This document shows, in pieces, positions 43,848-53,364 of a DNA stretch of 64,000 nucleotides; within the stretch, counting starts at the first letter, position 1; every line of letters begins with the position of its first letter. The notes under the pieces were generated by a model. It did no database searches, had not been told where the DNA came from, and saw only the letters and a program-made list of their open reading frames with translations. Origin of the DNA: Viridibacterium sediminicola (GTDB lineage Bacteria > Pseudomonadota > Gammaproteobacteria > Burkholderiales > Rhodocyclaceae). Position numbers and translations under genes: made by a program. The stretch is taken from the NCBI RefSeq assembly GCF_039631295.1, contig NZ_JBDIVE010000009.1, forward strand, positions 62,001 through 126,000, read 5' to 3'.

Positions 43848-44468
43848 TCAGCTGAGTTTGCTCAAACCTTGCAGGTAGGCCTTGACCAGGTTGTCGGCGA
43901 GCGCCATCAGATCGAATCGTTCGGGGGCCATCAGCCAGTGGAAACAGCAGCCATCGAAGATCGCGAACAGGCCCAGCGCGGCCATGCGCGTATCGGTGCT
44001 GGCCGGTAATTGCCCGCAGGCAACGGCTGCGCGGAAGTCCTGCTCGGTCTGGTCCAGACAGCTCTCGCGCTGGGTGACGAAGTGCAGGCGCGTGGCCTCG
44101 GTTGCCGGCACGTACTCGCATTTGAGGAGCAGGATTTCCATCAGGTCACGCGTTTGCTTCTCATTGACCACGCGTTGCATGACGTCCAGCATCTTGTGCT
44201 CCAGGCGTGCCAGCGGGTCTTCGGCATAGCGCTGGTCGAGCTCGTCCATGGCCGCGTCGATAGGCAGGCAGACGCGGTCCCAGAGCGCGGCCAGCAAGTC
44301 GGTCTTGTTCTCGAAGTGCCAATACACCGCCCCACGTGTCACGCCTGCCGCGCAGGCAATCTCCTGCAGCGAGGTATTCGATACGCCACATTCGCTGAAC
44401 ACGTGCTGAGCAGCATCGAGTAGCTGATTACGTGTAGCGAGGGCTTCTTCTTTGGTTTTACGGGCCAT
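43848..44468 (-). CDS. TetR-family efflux repressor (AcrR/TtgR type)
   Basis: A 206-residue repressor. The helix-turn-helix reads 'NQLLDAAQHVFSECGVSNTSLQEIACAAGVTRGAVYWHFENK' (in parts), the AcrR subgroup signature, followed by a helical drug-binding domain with 'FCFHWLMAPERFDL'-like wording. It diverges from the RND efflux operon. A near-perfect AcrR-type operator lies in the intergenic region (44533-44554), so it very likely represses the pump and itself. Confidence 0.92.
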   Translation of the reverse strand: MARKTKEEALATRNQLLDAAQHVFSECGVSNTSLQEIACAAGVTRGAVYWHFENKTDLLAALWDRVCLPIDAAMDELDQRYAEDPLARLEHKMLDVMQRVVNEKQTRDLMEILLLKCEYVPATEATRLHFVTQRESCLDQTEQDFRAAVACGQLPASTDTRMAALGLFAIFDGCCFHWLMAPERFDLMALADNLVKAYLQGLSKLS

Positions 44469-44529
44469 GTTGTGTCTCCTGCCGGCAGGGTCTTGAATCC
44501 GTACGGGCAGTGTGGATTATAGGCGCGGC

Positions 44530-44559
44530 TTGACATACATACAAGAATGTATGTTAAAT
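44530..44559 (+). promoter_or_regulatory. RND operon promoter with AcrR-type operator
   Basis: ACATACAT (44533-44540), 6-nt spacer, ATGTATGT (44547-44554) form a perfect palindrome like the 24-bp AcrR operator of E. coli. It overlaps a -35-like TTGACA (44530-44535) and a -10-like TTAAAT (44554-44559, 18-nt spacing). Repressor binding would block the promoter. Confidence 0.75.
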
Positions 44560-44681
44560 GTTACAAAGCAGCACAATTGTTGTCAGATGACCGTGCACTC
44601 CTGCACGTCATTTGCCGCTAATCAAAATGCTGCAAGATGTCTTGATCTCACCGCATATCGCCTCGACTGGAGAAGCCTGCA

Positions 44682-45905
44682 ATGATTGCTCGTCAAATGA
44701 AACCGGCCTTGCTCTGTATAACCGTGATTGCCAGCCTGGCCGCTTGCTCGAAAGCTCCGCAGGCGCCAGGAGCTGGCATGGGCAACATGCCGCCGCTGCA
44801 GGTTGGCGCGGTCACCGTGCAGCCGCAGCGCGTGCCGGTCAGCTTTGAATACACCGGCCAGACCGTCGGTTCGCGCGAGGTGGAAGTGCGCGCCCGCGTC
44901 GGCGGCATTCTTGAAAAGCGCCTGTACACCGAGGGCGCTTTCGTCAAGGCCGGTCAGACCCTGTTTGAACTCGATCCCAAGCCGCTGCAGGCCCAGGTTG
45001 CTGCGGCGGAGGCCGATGTGGCCACTTCCGAGGCTCGCCTGGCCCAGGCCAGCCGCGAAGCGGCGCGTCTGAAGCCGCTGATCGCCGACAAGGCGGTGAG
45101 CCAGCAGGACTACGACAACGCCGTCTCCAATGAGCAGATTGCCGTTGCGACGCTAAAGTCTTCCAAGGCGCGTCTGCAGCAAGTGCAGCTGGACCTCGGT
45201 TACACCAAGGTCACGGCGCCGGTCTCCGGTTGGTCCGGTCGTGGCCTCAAGTCCGAGGGCAGCCTGGTGACGACCACCGACAGCCTGCTGACCACTCTGG
45301 TGCAGCTCAATCCGCTGTATGTGAGCTTCGGTCCTTCGGAGAACGAACAGAACGCGATCAATGCCGATGTGGCGGCCAATCAGCTGGAGCTGCCCAAGGG
45401 CGGCGCTTACTCGGTCGAGATCCGCGGCATTGACGGCAAGGTGCTGGCCCAGGGTGGCCGCCTGAACTTCGCAGATAGCCGCGTCAGCAACCAGACCGGT
45501 ACGGTCGAGATGCGTGCCGAAGTGCCGAATGCCGACAACAAGCTCAAGGCCGGCCAGTTCGTGCGTGTCGCCTTGCAAGGTGCAGTGCGTCCGGCAGCGC
45601 TGGTGGTGCCGCAAGGCGCCGTGCTCGAAGGCCCGCAAGGCAAGATGGTGATGGTGGTGGTGCCCGGCAAGGATGGCGCGCCGACCAGCTTTGCGCCGCG
45701 CCCGATCGAAGTGGGTGAATGGTCGGTGCTCGGCAAGGGCCCGCTGGCGCGTGTCTGGGTGGTGAAGAAGGGTCTGGTGGCCGGTGATCAGGTGATCATC
45801 GACAACCTGACCAAGCTCACCCGCATGCCGCCGGGCGTGCCGGTCGCGCCGGTGTCGCCGGAAGCTTCGGCGGCTGCGCAATCCGCACCTGCAGCCGCAC
45901 ACTGA
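44682..45905 (+). CDS. RND efflux periplasmic adaptor (AcrA/MexA type)
   Basis: A 407-residue membrane fusion protein. It is a lipoprotein: the signal ends at the lipobox Leu-Ala-Ala-Cys (Cys22). The lipoyl/hairpin region shows 'VRARVGGILEKRLYTEGAFVKAGQTLFELD' (in parts) and a coiled-coil hairpin ('VATSEARLAQASREAARL'), with the beta-barrel and membrane-proximal domains following. It bridges the RND pump and the outer membrane channel encoded next. GGAGA precedes the ATG. The first gene of the operon, it starts about 120 nt downstream of the operator. Confidence 0.95.
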   Translation: MIARQMKPALLCITVIASLAACSKAPQAPGAGMGNMPPLQVGAVTVQPQRVPVSFEYTGQTVGSREVEVRARVGGILEKRLYTEGAFVKAGQTLFELDPKPLQAQVAAAEADVATSEARLAQASREAARLKPLIADKAVSQQDYDNAVSNEQIAVATLKSSKARLQQVQLDLGYTKVTAPVSGWSGRGLKSEGSLVTTTDSLLTTLVQLNPLYVSFGPSENEQNAINADVAANQLELPKGGAYSVEIRGIDGKVLAQGGRLNFADSRVSNQTGTVEMRAEVPNADNKLKAGQFVRVALQGAVRPAALVVPQGAVLEGPQGKMVMVVVPGKDGAPTSFAPRPIEVGEWSVLGKGPLARVWVVKKGLVAGDQVIIDNLTKLTRMPPGVPVAPVSPEASAAAQSAPAAAH

Positions 45906-45914
45906 GGAGGCCAC

Positions 45915-48900
45915 ATGTTTTCACGCTTCTTCATAGATCGCCCGATCTTCGCGGCGGTCATCTCGATCTTCATCGCGCTGGCAGGTCTGGCCGCGATCCG
46001 CGTGCTGCCGATTGCGCAGTACCCTGAAATTGCTCCGCCCGTGGTGCAGGTGACCACGGTTTATCCGGGCGCTTCGGCCGAGGTGCTGGAGCAGACGGTG
46101 GCAGCTCCGCTCGAAAACCAGATCAATGGTGTCGAGCACATGATGTACCTGTCCTCGACTTCGGCCTCCAATGGCGCGGTGACCATCACCGTGACCTTCG
46201 AGATCGGTACCGATATCGACCAGGCTGCGCTCAACGTCAATAACCGCGTCAAGCAGGTCGAATCGCGCCTGCCTGAAGAGGTGCGGCGTCAGGGTGTGGT
46301 GGTCGAGAAGGGCTCGTCGAGCTTCCTGCAGGTGATCGCCTTCTACTCACCGGACGAGCGCTTTGACGACTTCTACACCAGCAACTACGTCACGCTGAAT
46401 GTGCTGGACCGCCTCAAGCGCATTCCGGGCACCACCAATGTGCAGATCTTTGGCGCCAAAGACTATGCAATGCGCATCTGGATCAAGCCTGATCGCATGG
46501 CGCAGCTGGGCATCACGGTGGCCGAGCTGACGGCCGCGCTGAATTCACAGAACGCGCAGTTCGCGCCGGGCAAGATCGGCCAGACGCCGGCTGGCGATGG
46601 CCAGGAACTGGTCTACACGATCACCGCGCAAGGCCGCCTGCCGGATGCCAAGTCTTTTGAGGACATCATCGTCCGCTCGCAGGGCAATGGCAGCAAGGTG
46701 CGCCTGAAGGACGTGGCGCGCGTCGAGCTGGGCGCCAAGGACTATGACTTCATTGGTCGCGTCAATGGCAAACCCTCGACCCTGGTCGGTATCTTCCTGC
46801 AGCCCGGTGCCAATGCGCTGGGTGTGGCCGAAGACGTGAACAAGACCATGAAGGAGTTGTCGGCCAAGTTCCCCGAGGGCCTGACCCACAAGGTGGCGTA
46901 TGACACCACACGCTTCGTCAAGGTGTCGATCCACGAAGTGGTCAAGACCCTCTGCGAAGCCATGGTGCTGGTCTTCCTGGTGGTCTTCCTGTTCCTGCAG
47001 AACTGGCGCGCCACGCTGATCCCTATCCTCGCGGTGCCGGTGTCGCTGTTGGGCACCTTCGCCGGGATGATCATGCTCGGCTACTCGATCAATACCCTGA
47101 CCCTGTTCGGCATGGTGCTGGCCATCGGTATCGTCGTTGATGATGCCATCGTGGTGCTCGAAAACGTCGAGCGCATCATGCACGAAGAGCATCTGGATGC
47201 GCGCAAGGCGGCGATCAAGGCCATGCACGAGGTGACCGGTCCGGTCATCGCGATTGTGCTGGTGCTGGTCTCGGTGTTCGTGCCGATCGCCTTCCTCGGC
47301 GGGCTGACCGGTGAATTGTTCCGCCAGTTTGCGGTGACCATCGCCATTGCGGTGAGCATCTCCGGTCTGGTCGCGCTGACCCTCACGCCGGCGCTGTGCG
47401 TGCTGATCCTGCGCAGCGAGCACAAGGCCGACAATCGCTTCTTCCAGGCCTTCAACAATTTCTTTGATCGTCTCACGCGTCGCTACACCCGCGTGGTCGG
47501 TGGCCTGGCGCGGCGTGCCGTGCTGGGGGTCGTGCTGTTCCTGTGCATGATCGGCCTGACCGCCAAGCTGTGGGTTGCTACGCCTGGTTCGCTGGTGCCG
47601 GATGAGGATCAGGGCTGGTTCATCTCCTCGGTGTTCCTGCCGGACGGCGCCTCTCTGCAGCGCACCGACAAGGTCGTGCAGCAAGTCACCGAGATCATCA
47701 AGTCCAACGACGCCAATCAGGACGTGATGGCCTTTACCGGTTTCGACTTCCTGGGTGGCAGTTACAAGAACTCGGCCGCGACCATTTTCGTGATCCAGAA
47801 GCCTTGGGAGGAACGCAAGCTGCCGACCCAGGCGCTGGTCGGCGAGGTTTATGCCAAAACTGCTGGCTTGCGCGATGCCGTGGTGCTGGCCTTCAATCCG
47901 CCGGCGATCTTTGGTCTGGGGCAGGCCGGTGGCTTCGAGTTCTACATCCAGAACCGTGGCGAAGGTGGTCCCAAGCGCATGGCCGAAGTCACGCAAGCCT
48001 TCATGGCGCGCGCGGCACAGGACAAAACCCTGGCCTATGTGCAGACCTTGTGGCGCGCGCAGACACCGCAGCTCTACATCGATGTCGATCGTGAGCGTGC
48101 CGTGGCCCTGGGTGTGTCGCTCAGCGATGCGTTCAACACCTTGTCGGCAACCCTCGGCTCCTACTACGTGAATGACTTCAACAAGTATGGCCGTACCTGG
48201 CAGGTGATCATGTCGGCGGACACGCAGTACCGCATGAAGCCCGACGACATCGGTCGCATCTATGTGAAGTCCAGCAGTGGCAGCATGATTCCGCTGTCGG
48301 CCTTCACCACGGTCAAGTACAGCTCGGGCCCGGACACGCTGGACCGCTTCAACAACCTGCCGGCCGTCAAGATGCTTGGCTCGGGCGTGCCGGGCATCAG
48401 CTCGGGGCAGGCGATTGCAGCCATCGAGAAGATTGCGGCCGAAGTGCTGCCGCCGGATTTCTCGCTCGACTGGAGTGGTGCCTCGTATCAGGAGAAGCGT
48501 GCTTCGGGTGCATCGGGCATGGCGCTGGGCATGGCCGTGATCATGGTGTTCCTGATCCTCTCGGCGCAGTACGAGAAGTGGTCGTTGCCGCTGTCGGTGC
48601 TGCTGGCGGTGCCCTTCGGCATCTTCGGTGCGCTGGCTGGGGTGTGGTTGCGCAACTTCGTGTACAGCTTCCTGCCCTTCCCGATTCCACCACTGGCCAA
48701 TGACGTGTATTTCCAGATCGGTCTGGTCACGCTGATCGGTCTGGCGGCGAAGAACGCGATCCTGATTGTCGAGTTCGCGGTACTCAAGCGGCATGAAGGC
48801 ATGTCGTCGATTGACGCGGCGATGGAAGCGGCACGTCTGCGCTTCCGCCCGATCGTGATGACCTCGCTGGCCTTCATCCTCGGTGTGGTGCCGCTGGCCT

Positions 48901-49094
48901 TCTCCTCCGGCGCCGGCGCAGGTGCGCGCCAGTCGGTGGGTACCGGGGTGATGTTCGGCATGATGGCGGCGACCTTCCTGGCCATCTTCTTCGTGCCCCT
49001 GTTCTATCGCCTGATCAATGACCTGAGCGGCGACAAAAAACAAGCAGGGCAGAGCACTGCGCGTGACCTCGAAGTGGAGAACAATGATGCTTGA
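45915..49094 (+). CDS. RND multidrug efflux pump inner-membrane subunit (AcrB/MexB type)
   Basis: A 1059-residue HAE1-family transporter with 12 transmembrane helices and two large periplasmic loops. Features: N-terminal 'MFSRFFIDRPIFAAVISIF', the proton-relay aspartate pair in 'AIGIVVDDAIVVLENVERI', 'ALTLTPALC', and in the second half 'IGLAAKNAILIVEFA'. It exports hydrophobic drugs, solvents or bile-salt-like compounds to the outside with the neighbouring adaptor and channel. It starts 9 nt after the adaptor gene and overlaps the channel gene by 8 nt. Confidence 0.96.
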   Translation: MFSRFFIDRPIFAAVISIFIALAGLAAIRVLPIAQYPEIAPPVVQVTTVYPGASAEVLEQTVAAPLENQINGVEHMMYLSSTSASNGAVTITVTFEIGTDIDQAALNVNNRVKQVESRLPEEVRRQGVVVEKGSSSFLQVIAFYSPDERFDDFYTSNYVTLNVLDRLKRIPGTTNVQIFGAKDYAMRIWIKPDRMAQLGITVAELTAALNSQNAQFAPGKIGQTPAGDGQELVYTITAQGRLPDAKSFEDIIVRSQGNGSKVRLKDVARVELGAKDYDFIGRVNGKPSTLVGIFLQPGANALGVAEDVNKTMKELSAKFPEGLTHKVAYDTTRFVKVSIHEVVKTLCEAMVLVFLVVFLFLQNWRATLIPILAVPVSLLGTFAGMIMLGYSINTLTLFGMVLAIGIVVDDAIVVLENVERIMHEEHLDARKAAIKAMHEVTGPVIAIVLVLVSVFVPIAFLGGLTGELFRQFAVTIAIAVSISGLVALTLTPALCVLILRSEHKADNRFFQAFNNFFDRLTRRYTRVVGGLARRAVLGVVLFLCMIGLTAKLWVATPGSLVPDEDQGWFISSVFLPDGASLQRTDKVVQQVTEIIKSNDANQDVMAFTGFDFLGGSYKNSAATIFVIQKPWEERKLPTQALVGEVYAKTAGLRDAVVLAFNPPAIFGLGQAGGFEFYIQNRGEGGPKRMAEVTQAFMARAAQDKTLAYVQTLWRAQTPQLYIDVDRERAVALGVSLSDAFNTLSATLGSYYVNDFNKYGRTWQVIMSADTQYRMKPDDIGRIYVKSSSGSMIPLSAFTTVKYSSGPDTLDRFNNLPAVKMLGSGVPGISSGQAIAAIEKIAAEVLPPDFSLDWSGASYQEKRASGASGMALGMAVIMVFLILSAQYEKWSLPLSVLLAVPFGIFGALAGVWLRNFVYSFLPFPIPPLANDVYFQIGLVTLIGLAAKNAILIVEFAVLKRHEGMSSIDAAMEAARLRFRPIVMTSLAFILGVVPLAFSSGAGAGARQSVGTGVMFGMMAATFLAIFFVPLFYRLINDLSGDKKQAGQSTARDLEVENNDA

Positions 49095-50484
49095 TTACAA
49101 CAAGGCCCGATTCAAACTGGCCAGCCTGGCGCTGCTGACCCTCGCGGCCTGCAGCACCCTGCCGCCCGAGGCCAGCAAGCCGGCACTGGAGCTGCCGACC
49201 GTCACCACGGCCAAGAGCGAGGATCTGAACCAGTGGTGGCAGCGCTATCAGGACCCGGCGCTGAACGCGCTGATCGAGCAGTCGCTGCAGTACAACGCCG
49301 ACATCAAGGCTGCCGTGGCGCGTGTTGATGAAGCGGCCGCACTGCTCTCGTCAGCGCGCAGCAATCTCACGCCGACGGCGGACTTGTCGATCTCCGCCAA
49401 CCGCAGCCAGGCTTCCGAGAAGGGCGCGGTGGCGCGCCCGGTTGGCACCTATCTGAGCAATACCTTTTCGACAGGCGTCAATCTGTCCTACGAGGTTGAT
49501 CTGTGGGGCCGCGTGCGCGCCAACAATTCGGCCGCGCTCGGTCAGCTGATCTCCAATCGCGAAGCGCTCAACGCCTTGCGTTCCTCGCTGGCAGCGCAGG
49601 TGGCGCGCGCTTATTTCAGCTTGTTGGCCACTGATCGCAAGCTGGCGCTGACCCAGCAGACCTTGCGCACCCGCGAGGAAGCGCTGGCGCTGACGCAGAA
49701 GCGGCTGGACGGCGGTACCGCCAACTCGCTGCAACTGCAGCAGGCGCAGAGCGAGCGTGATGCGGTGGCGGCCAATCTGCCGAATCTGATCGCGGCACAA
49801 GCGCAGAGCGAGCGCGCCTTGCAGGTGCTGGCCGGTGCTTCGCCGCGTGCCATCATCGAAGCGCCGGTCAAGCGTAGCCAGGCCAGCAGCCTGCCGGACG
49901 CACCGGCGGTGCCGGCGGGGTTGAGTTCTGATCTGCTGACGCGTCGCCCCGACATCCGTCAGGCCGAGGCTGATCTTGCTACGGCGCAGGCCAAGGTGAG
50001 TGAAGCGCGTGCCCGCTATTACCCGCAACTGGTGCTGACCGGCAATGTCGGTCAGGAGAGCGCCAAGCTCTCCGACCTGTTCTCCGGTCCGGCGCTGATC
50101 TGGGCGGTGGGTGCGGCGCTGACGCAGCCAATCTTCGGTCTCCGTGATATTGATGCCCAGGTTGATGCAGCCAAGGCGCGTGGCGTGCAGTCCGAAGCCA
50201 ATTACGTCAAGACCGTGCAGACCGCGTTCAAGGAAGTGTATGACGCGCTGGGTACCATGCGCGCCGCCAGCGACACCCTGGTCCTGCAGCAGCAGCGCAG
50301 CAAGGCCTTGAGCGAGTCCTTGCGTATTGCGCAGCGACGCTATGACGCGGGCGTCTCGCAATATCTCGACGTGCTGGACGCGCAGCGCAGCCTCTATGCG
50401 GTTGATAGCGACCGTATCGATGCGCAGGCCAACCGGCTCAATGCCAGCGTGGACCTGTTCCGCGCACTCGGTGGCGGCTGGTAA
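49087..50484 (+). CDS. RND outer membrane channel lipoprotein (OprM/CusC family)
   Basis: A 465-residue outer membrane factor. The signal ends in the lipobox 'LLTLAAC', so it is acylated. Both OEP repeats are visible, including 'WQRYQDPALNALIEQSLQYNADIKAA' (in parts), 'SYEVDLWGRVRANN' and 'LLTRRPDIRQAEADLATAQAKV' (in parts), ending 'LFRALGGGW'. The ATG at 49087 is 6 nt after GGAG; the ATG at 49084 is too close. The last gene of the efflux operon. Confidence 0.95.
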   Translation: MLDYNKARFKLASLALLTLAACSTLPPEASKPALELPTVTTAKSEDLNQWWQRYQDPALNALIEQSLQYNADIKAAVARVDEAAALLSSARSNLTPTADLSISANRSQASEKGAVARPVGTYLSNTFSTGVNLSYEVDLWGRVRANNSAALGQLISNREALNALRSSLAAQVARAYFSLLATDRKLALTQQTLRTREEALALTQKRLDGGTANSLQLQQAQSERDAVAANLPNLIAAQAQSERALQVLAGASPRAIIEAPVKRSQASSLPDAPAVPAGLSSDLLTRRPDIRQAEADLATAQAKVSEARARYYPQLVLTGNVGQESAKLSDLFSGPALIWAVGAALTQPIFGLRDIDAQVDAAKARGVQSEANYVKTVQTAFKEVYDALGTMRAASDTLVLQQQRSKALSESLRIAQRRYDAGVSQYLDVLDAQRSLYAVDSDRIDAQANRLNASVDLFRALGGGW

Positions 50485-50507
50485 GCAGCGCGTGGTGTAA
50501 CGCAGTC

Positions 50508-50538
50508 ACAAACGGGCAGCAATGCCCGTTTGTCATTT
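50508..50538 (+). terminator. Stem-loop between convergent OprM and TfoX genes
   Basis: A perfect 10-bp stem ACAAACGGGC / GCCCGTTTGT (50508-50517, 50524-50533) with a 6-nt loop is followed by the short T-rich tail CATTTCT. It lies 23 nt after the efflux operon and touches the stop codon of the convergent TfoX-like gene. Confidence 0.65.
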
Positions 50539-50886
50539 CTGGGGGCGTGCCTGGTGGCGTGCATTACGTAGCGCAGCGCCGAGCGCGGAACGCGCCCAGG
50601 GCTGCATCAGGGCGGGTGAGTCGAGTGCTTCATCGGGCGCCCGGCAATAGCTCAGCTTGACCAGTTTGCCGCGTGCCGTGTAGCTGAATGCCTCCAGCCC
50701 GGCCGCATCGAAGGCGGCGCGGTTCTCTGCATCAACCTTGAGATAGAGCGTGTCCTGCGCAAGCAGCGCGAACATGACTTCGTCGAGGTAGATGCCGGCG
50801 CCGCCGAACATGCGCTTGATGCGGATGGCGCCCAGCGGCGCGAAGAGTTCGCGCAGATATTCCTGGTACTCGGCGGACAGCGCCAT
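50533..50886 (-). CDS. TfoX/Sxy N-terminal-domain protein
   Basis: A 117-residue protein made only of the TfoX N-terminal domain ('LFAPLGAIRIKRMFGGAGIYLDEVMFALL', seen in parts, and 'LYLKVDAENRAAF'). Full TfoX/Sxy regulates competence genes; stand-alone N-terminal domains are common and of unknown role. It lies 7 nt downstream of dadA on the same strand, so it is probably co-transcribed with it. Confidence 0.85.
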   Translation of the reverse strand: MALSAEYQEYLRELFAPLGAIRIKRMFGGAGIYLDEVMFALLAQDTLYLKVDAENRAAFDAAGLEAFSYTARGKLVKLSYCRAPDEALDSPALMQPWARSALGAALRNARHQARPQK

Positions 50887-50893
50887 GGGCCGC

Positions 50894-52156
50894 TCAGCTG
50901 CGGCCCCGCCACAGCGGGAAGTCGATGGCCGGCGTGCGCTTGTCGATCAGATCGCTGAGCAGCTTGGCCGAGCCACAGGAGAGCGTCCAGCCCAGGGTGC
51001 CGTGTCCGGTGTTGTAGAACAGGTTCGGCAGCCGCGCGCGACCGATGATCGGCACATTGCTCGGTGTCGCAGGACGCAAGCCCGCCCAGAATTCCGGCTG
51101 CCGCGTATCGGCTGCGCCGGGAAAGACGTCTTCGACCCATTGCGTCAGCGCTGCGCAGCGCACCGGATCGAGCTCCAGATTGAAGCCATTGAGTTCAGCC
51201 GTGCCGGCAATGCGCAGCTGATCTCCCAGGCGCGAGATGACGATGCGCCGCGATTCGTCCGTGATGCTGGCGGTTGGCGCACGGGCGCTATCGCGCACCG
51301 GTACGGTGGCCGAATAGCCTTTGACCGGGTAAATCGGCAGGCGCTCGCCGGTCGTCTTCACCAGCGCTTGGCTGTAGCTGCCTGCGCAGATGACGTAAGC
51401 ATCGGCAACGAAAGCTTCCGCCGCGCCGCGCTCGTCATGCAGCTGCAACCGGGTGATGCCCTTGGCGTCGTGCTGCAGGGCATCGACCGTGGTGTTGTAG
51501 CGGAACTCGACGCCCTCGGCTTGGGCCAGGGCGGCCAAGCGCACGCTGAACAAATGGGCATCGCCGCTTTCGTCGTCGTCGCCCAGCATGGCGCCGCTCA
51601 GGCGGCTGCCGATATGGCTCAGCGAAGGTTCGTAAGCCAGGCATTGCTCGGGCGTCAGCATGCGTGAGCCGATGCCCAGCCCTTGCAGGATGCGGTGCTG
51701 CGACTGGCCATGCGAGAGCTCGCCAGGGGTGAAATAAAGATGCAGGATGCCGCGTTGCAGCTGGGTGTACTCGATCTGCGTCTCGCTGCGCAGCGCTTGC
51801 AGCATCTTGCCGCTGTAGGCGGCCAGATTGCCGATGGCCTGGGTGTTGCGCCGCGTCGGCGCGGGCAGGCACTCGGCAAGGAACTCCAGGCCCCAGCGCC
51901 AGCGTGCTGCTTCGGCGGGCAGGCGGAACAGCAGGGGGGCATCACGACGGCCCAGCCAGCGCAGGATGGTCAGCGGGGCGCCGGGGTTGGCCCAGGGTTC
52001 GGGGTGGCTGATTGACACCTGGCCGCCGTTGGCAAAGCTGGTTTCCAGTGCGGCTTCGGCCCGGCGTTCGATGACTGTGACACGATGACCTGCGCGGCGC
52101 AGATACCAGGCCGAGGTGATGCCGGTGATGCCGGCACCGATGATCGCGATATGCAT
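50894..52156 (-). CDS. dadA: D-amino acid dehydrogenase small subunit
   Basis: A 420-residue FAD-dependent oxidoreductase of the DadA type, which oxidises D-amino acids such as D-alanine to 2-oxo acids and passes electrons to the respiratory chain. The N-terminal dinucleotide motif is 'IAIIGAGITGITSAWYL' followed by 'VIERR'. DadA-typical stretches are 'ETSFANGGQVSISHPEPWANP' (in parts), 'YPVKGYSATVPV' and 'NTGHGTLGWTLSCGSAKLLSDL' (in parts). The usual alanine racemase and Lrp partners are absent here. Confidence 0.92.
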   Translation of the reverse strand: MHIAIIGAGITGITSAWYLRRAGHRVTVIERRAEAALETSFANGGQVSISHPEPWANPGAPLTILRWLGRRDAPLLFRLPAEAARWRWGLEFLAECLPAPTRRNTQAIGNLAAYSGKMLQALRSETQIEYTQLQRGILHLYFTPGELSHGQSQHRILQGLGIGSRMLTPEQCLAYEPSLSHIGSRLSGAMLGDDDESGDAHLFSVRLAALAQAEGVEFRYNTTVDALQHDAKGITRLQLHDERGAAEAFVADAYVICAGSYSQALVKTTGERLPIYPVKGYSATVPVRDSARAPTASITDESRRIVISRLGDQLRIAGTAELNGFNLELDPVRCAALTQWVEDVFPGAADTRQPEFWAGLRPATPSNVPIIGRARLPNLFYNTGHGTLGWTLSCGSAKLLSDLIDKRTPAIDFPLWRGRS

Positions 52157-52323
52157 GGGGAGGCTACCTCAAGCGCGGGCGTGGATATTTCTGTGCCCGC
52201 ATGGTGCAAGTTTCCTGCAAAGCGCGGCATCTGACAAATACGGAATAAGGGGCAGGGCGCACCTGCGCAGCAAAAAAGCAGGGATAATTGATGCTCAGCA
52301 ACAATTGATCAAAGACATCCGCT

Positions 52324-53331
52324 ATGAGTCGAGTCACCCTTACCCAGTTCCTGATTGAACAGCAGCGCAACGAAAACCATATTCCCGCCGATCTGCGCCT
52401 GCTCATCGAAGTGGTGGCGCGCGCGGTCAAGACCATCAGTGTGCACGTGGGCAAGGGCGCGGTCGCCGGCGTGCTGGGCAGCGCGGAAACTGAAAACGTG
52501 CAGGGCGAGGTGCAGAAGAAGCTCGACGTGATCGCCAATGAACTGCTGCTGCACGCCAACGAATGGGGCGGCCACCTGGCGGCGATGGCTTCCGAGGAGC
52601 TCGAAGGCCCCTCGCTGATTCCCAATCGCTACCCCAAGGGTGAATATCTGCTGGTGTTCGATCCGCTCGATGGCTCTTCGAATATCGACGTCAATATCTC
52701 GGTCGGCACCATTTTCTCGGTGCTGCGCTGTCCGGAAGGCGTGGTTGATCCGACCGCCGAGGCCTTCCTGCAGCCGGGCCGCACGCAAGTGGCGGCTGGC
52801 TACGCGGTGTATGGTCCGTCGACCATGCTGGTGCTCACTGTCGGGACCGGCACGCATGGCTTCACGCTGGATCGCGAATTCGGCGCCTGGGTGCTGACCC
52901 AGCCGGACATGCAGATTCCGCCGGATACGCGCGAGTTCTCGATCAATGCCTCGCGTGCCCGGCTGTGGGAAGCGCCGGTTGCGCGCTACATCAGCGAGCT
53001 GCAAGCGGGCACTGAAGGGCCGCGTGGGCAGGACTTCAATATGCGCTGGGTGGCCTCGATGGTCGCCGACGTGCACCGCATCATGACCCGCGGCGGCATC
53101 TTCCTGTATCCGCTCGATGAGCGTAACCGCAAGAATGGCGGCCATCTGCGCCTGCTCTACGAAGCCAATCCGATGTCCTTCCTGGTCGAACAGGCCGGCG
53201 GTGTGGCATCCACCGGGCGCGAGCGTGTGCTCGATCTGCAGCCGACGGGTCTGCACCAGCGCGTGCCGGTCATCCTCGGTTCGCGCAACGAGGTCGAGCG
53301 CGTCGTGGCCTATCACCGCGAAGCGCTCTGA
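52324..53331 (+). CDS. fbp: Fructose-1,6-bisphosphatase class I
   Basis: A 335-residue class I FBPase, the gluconeogenic step removing the 1-phosphate of fructose-1,6-bisphosphate. The metal-binding sequence reads 'LLVFDPLDGSSNIDVN', preceded by the Glu pair in 'MASEELEGP', and the substrate region 'KNGGHLRLLYEANPMSFLVEQAGG' (in parts) is intact. The gene has its own 167-nt upstream region, divergent from dadA. Confidence 0.95.
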   Translation: MSRVTLTQFLIEQQRNENHIPADLRLLIEVVARAVKTISVHVGKGAVAGVLGSAETENVQGEVQKKLDVIANELLLHANEWGGHLAAMASEELEGPSLIPNRYPKGEYLLVFDPLDGSSNIDVNISVGTIFSVLRCPEGVVDPTAEAFLQPGRTQVAAGYAVYGPSTMLVLTVGTGTHGFTLDREFGAWVLTQPDMQIPPDTREFSINASRARLWEAPVARYISELQAGTEGPRGQDFNMRWVASMVADVHRIMTRGGIFLYPLDERNRKNGGHLRLLYEANPMSFLVEQAGGVASTGRERVLDLQPTGLHQRVPVILGSRNEVERVVAYHREAL

Positions 53332-53364
53332 GTTTCACTGTCTTCATTTCGGGGCGAATCACGC

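Noticed and set aside
46545..49043. An 832-codon open frame antisense to the RND pump gene
   Set aside because: It lies wholly opposite a strongly conserved AcrB-type gene, has a His/Arg/Gln-rich composition typical of the reverse frame of GC-rich genes, and shows no family motif.
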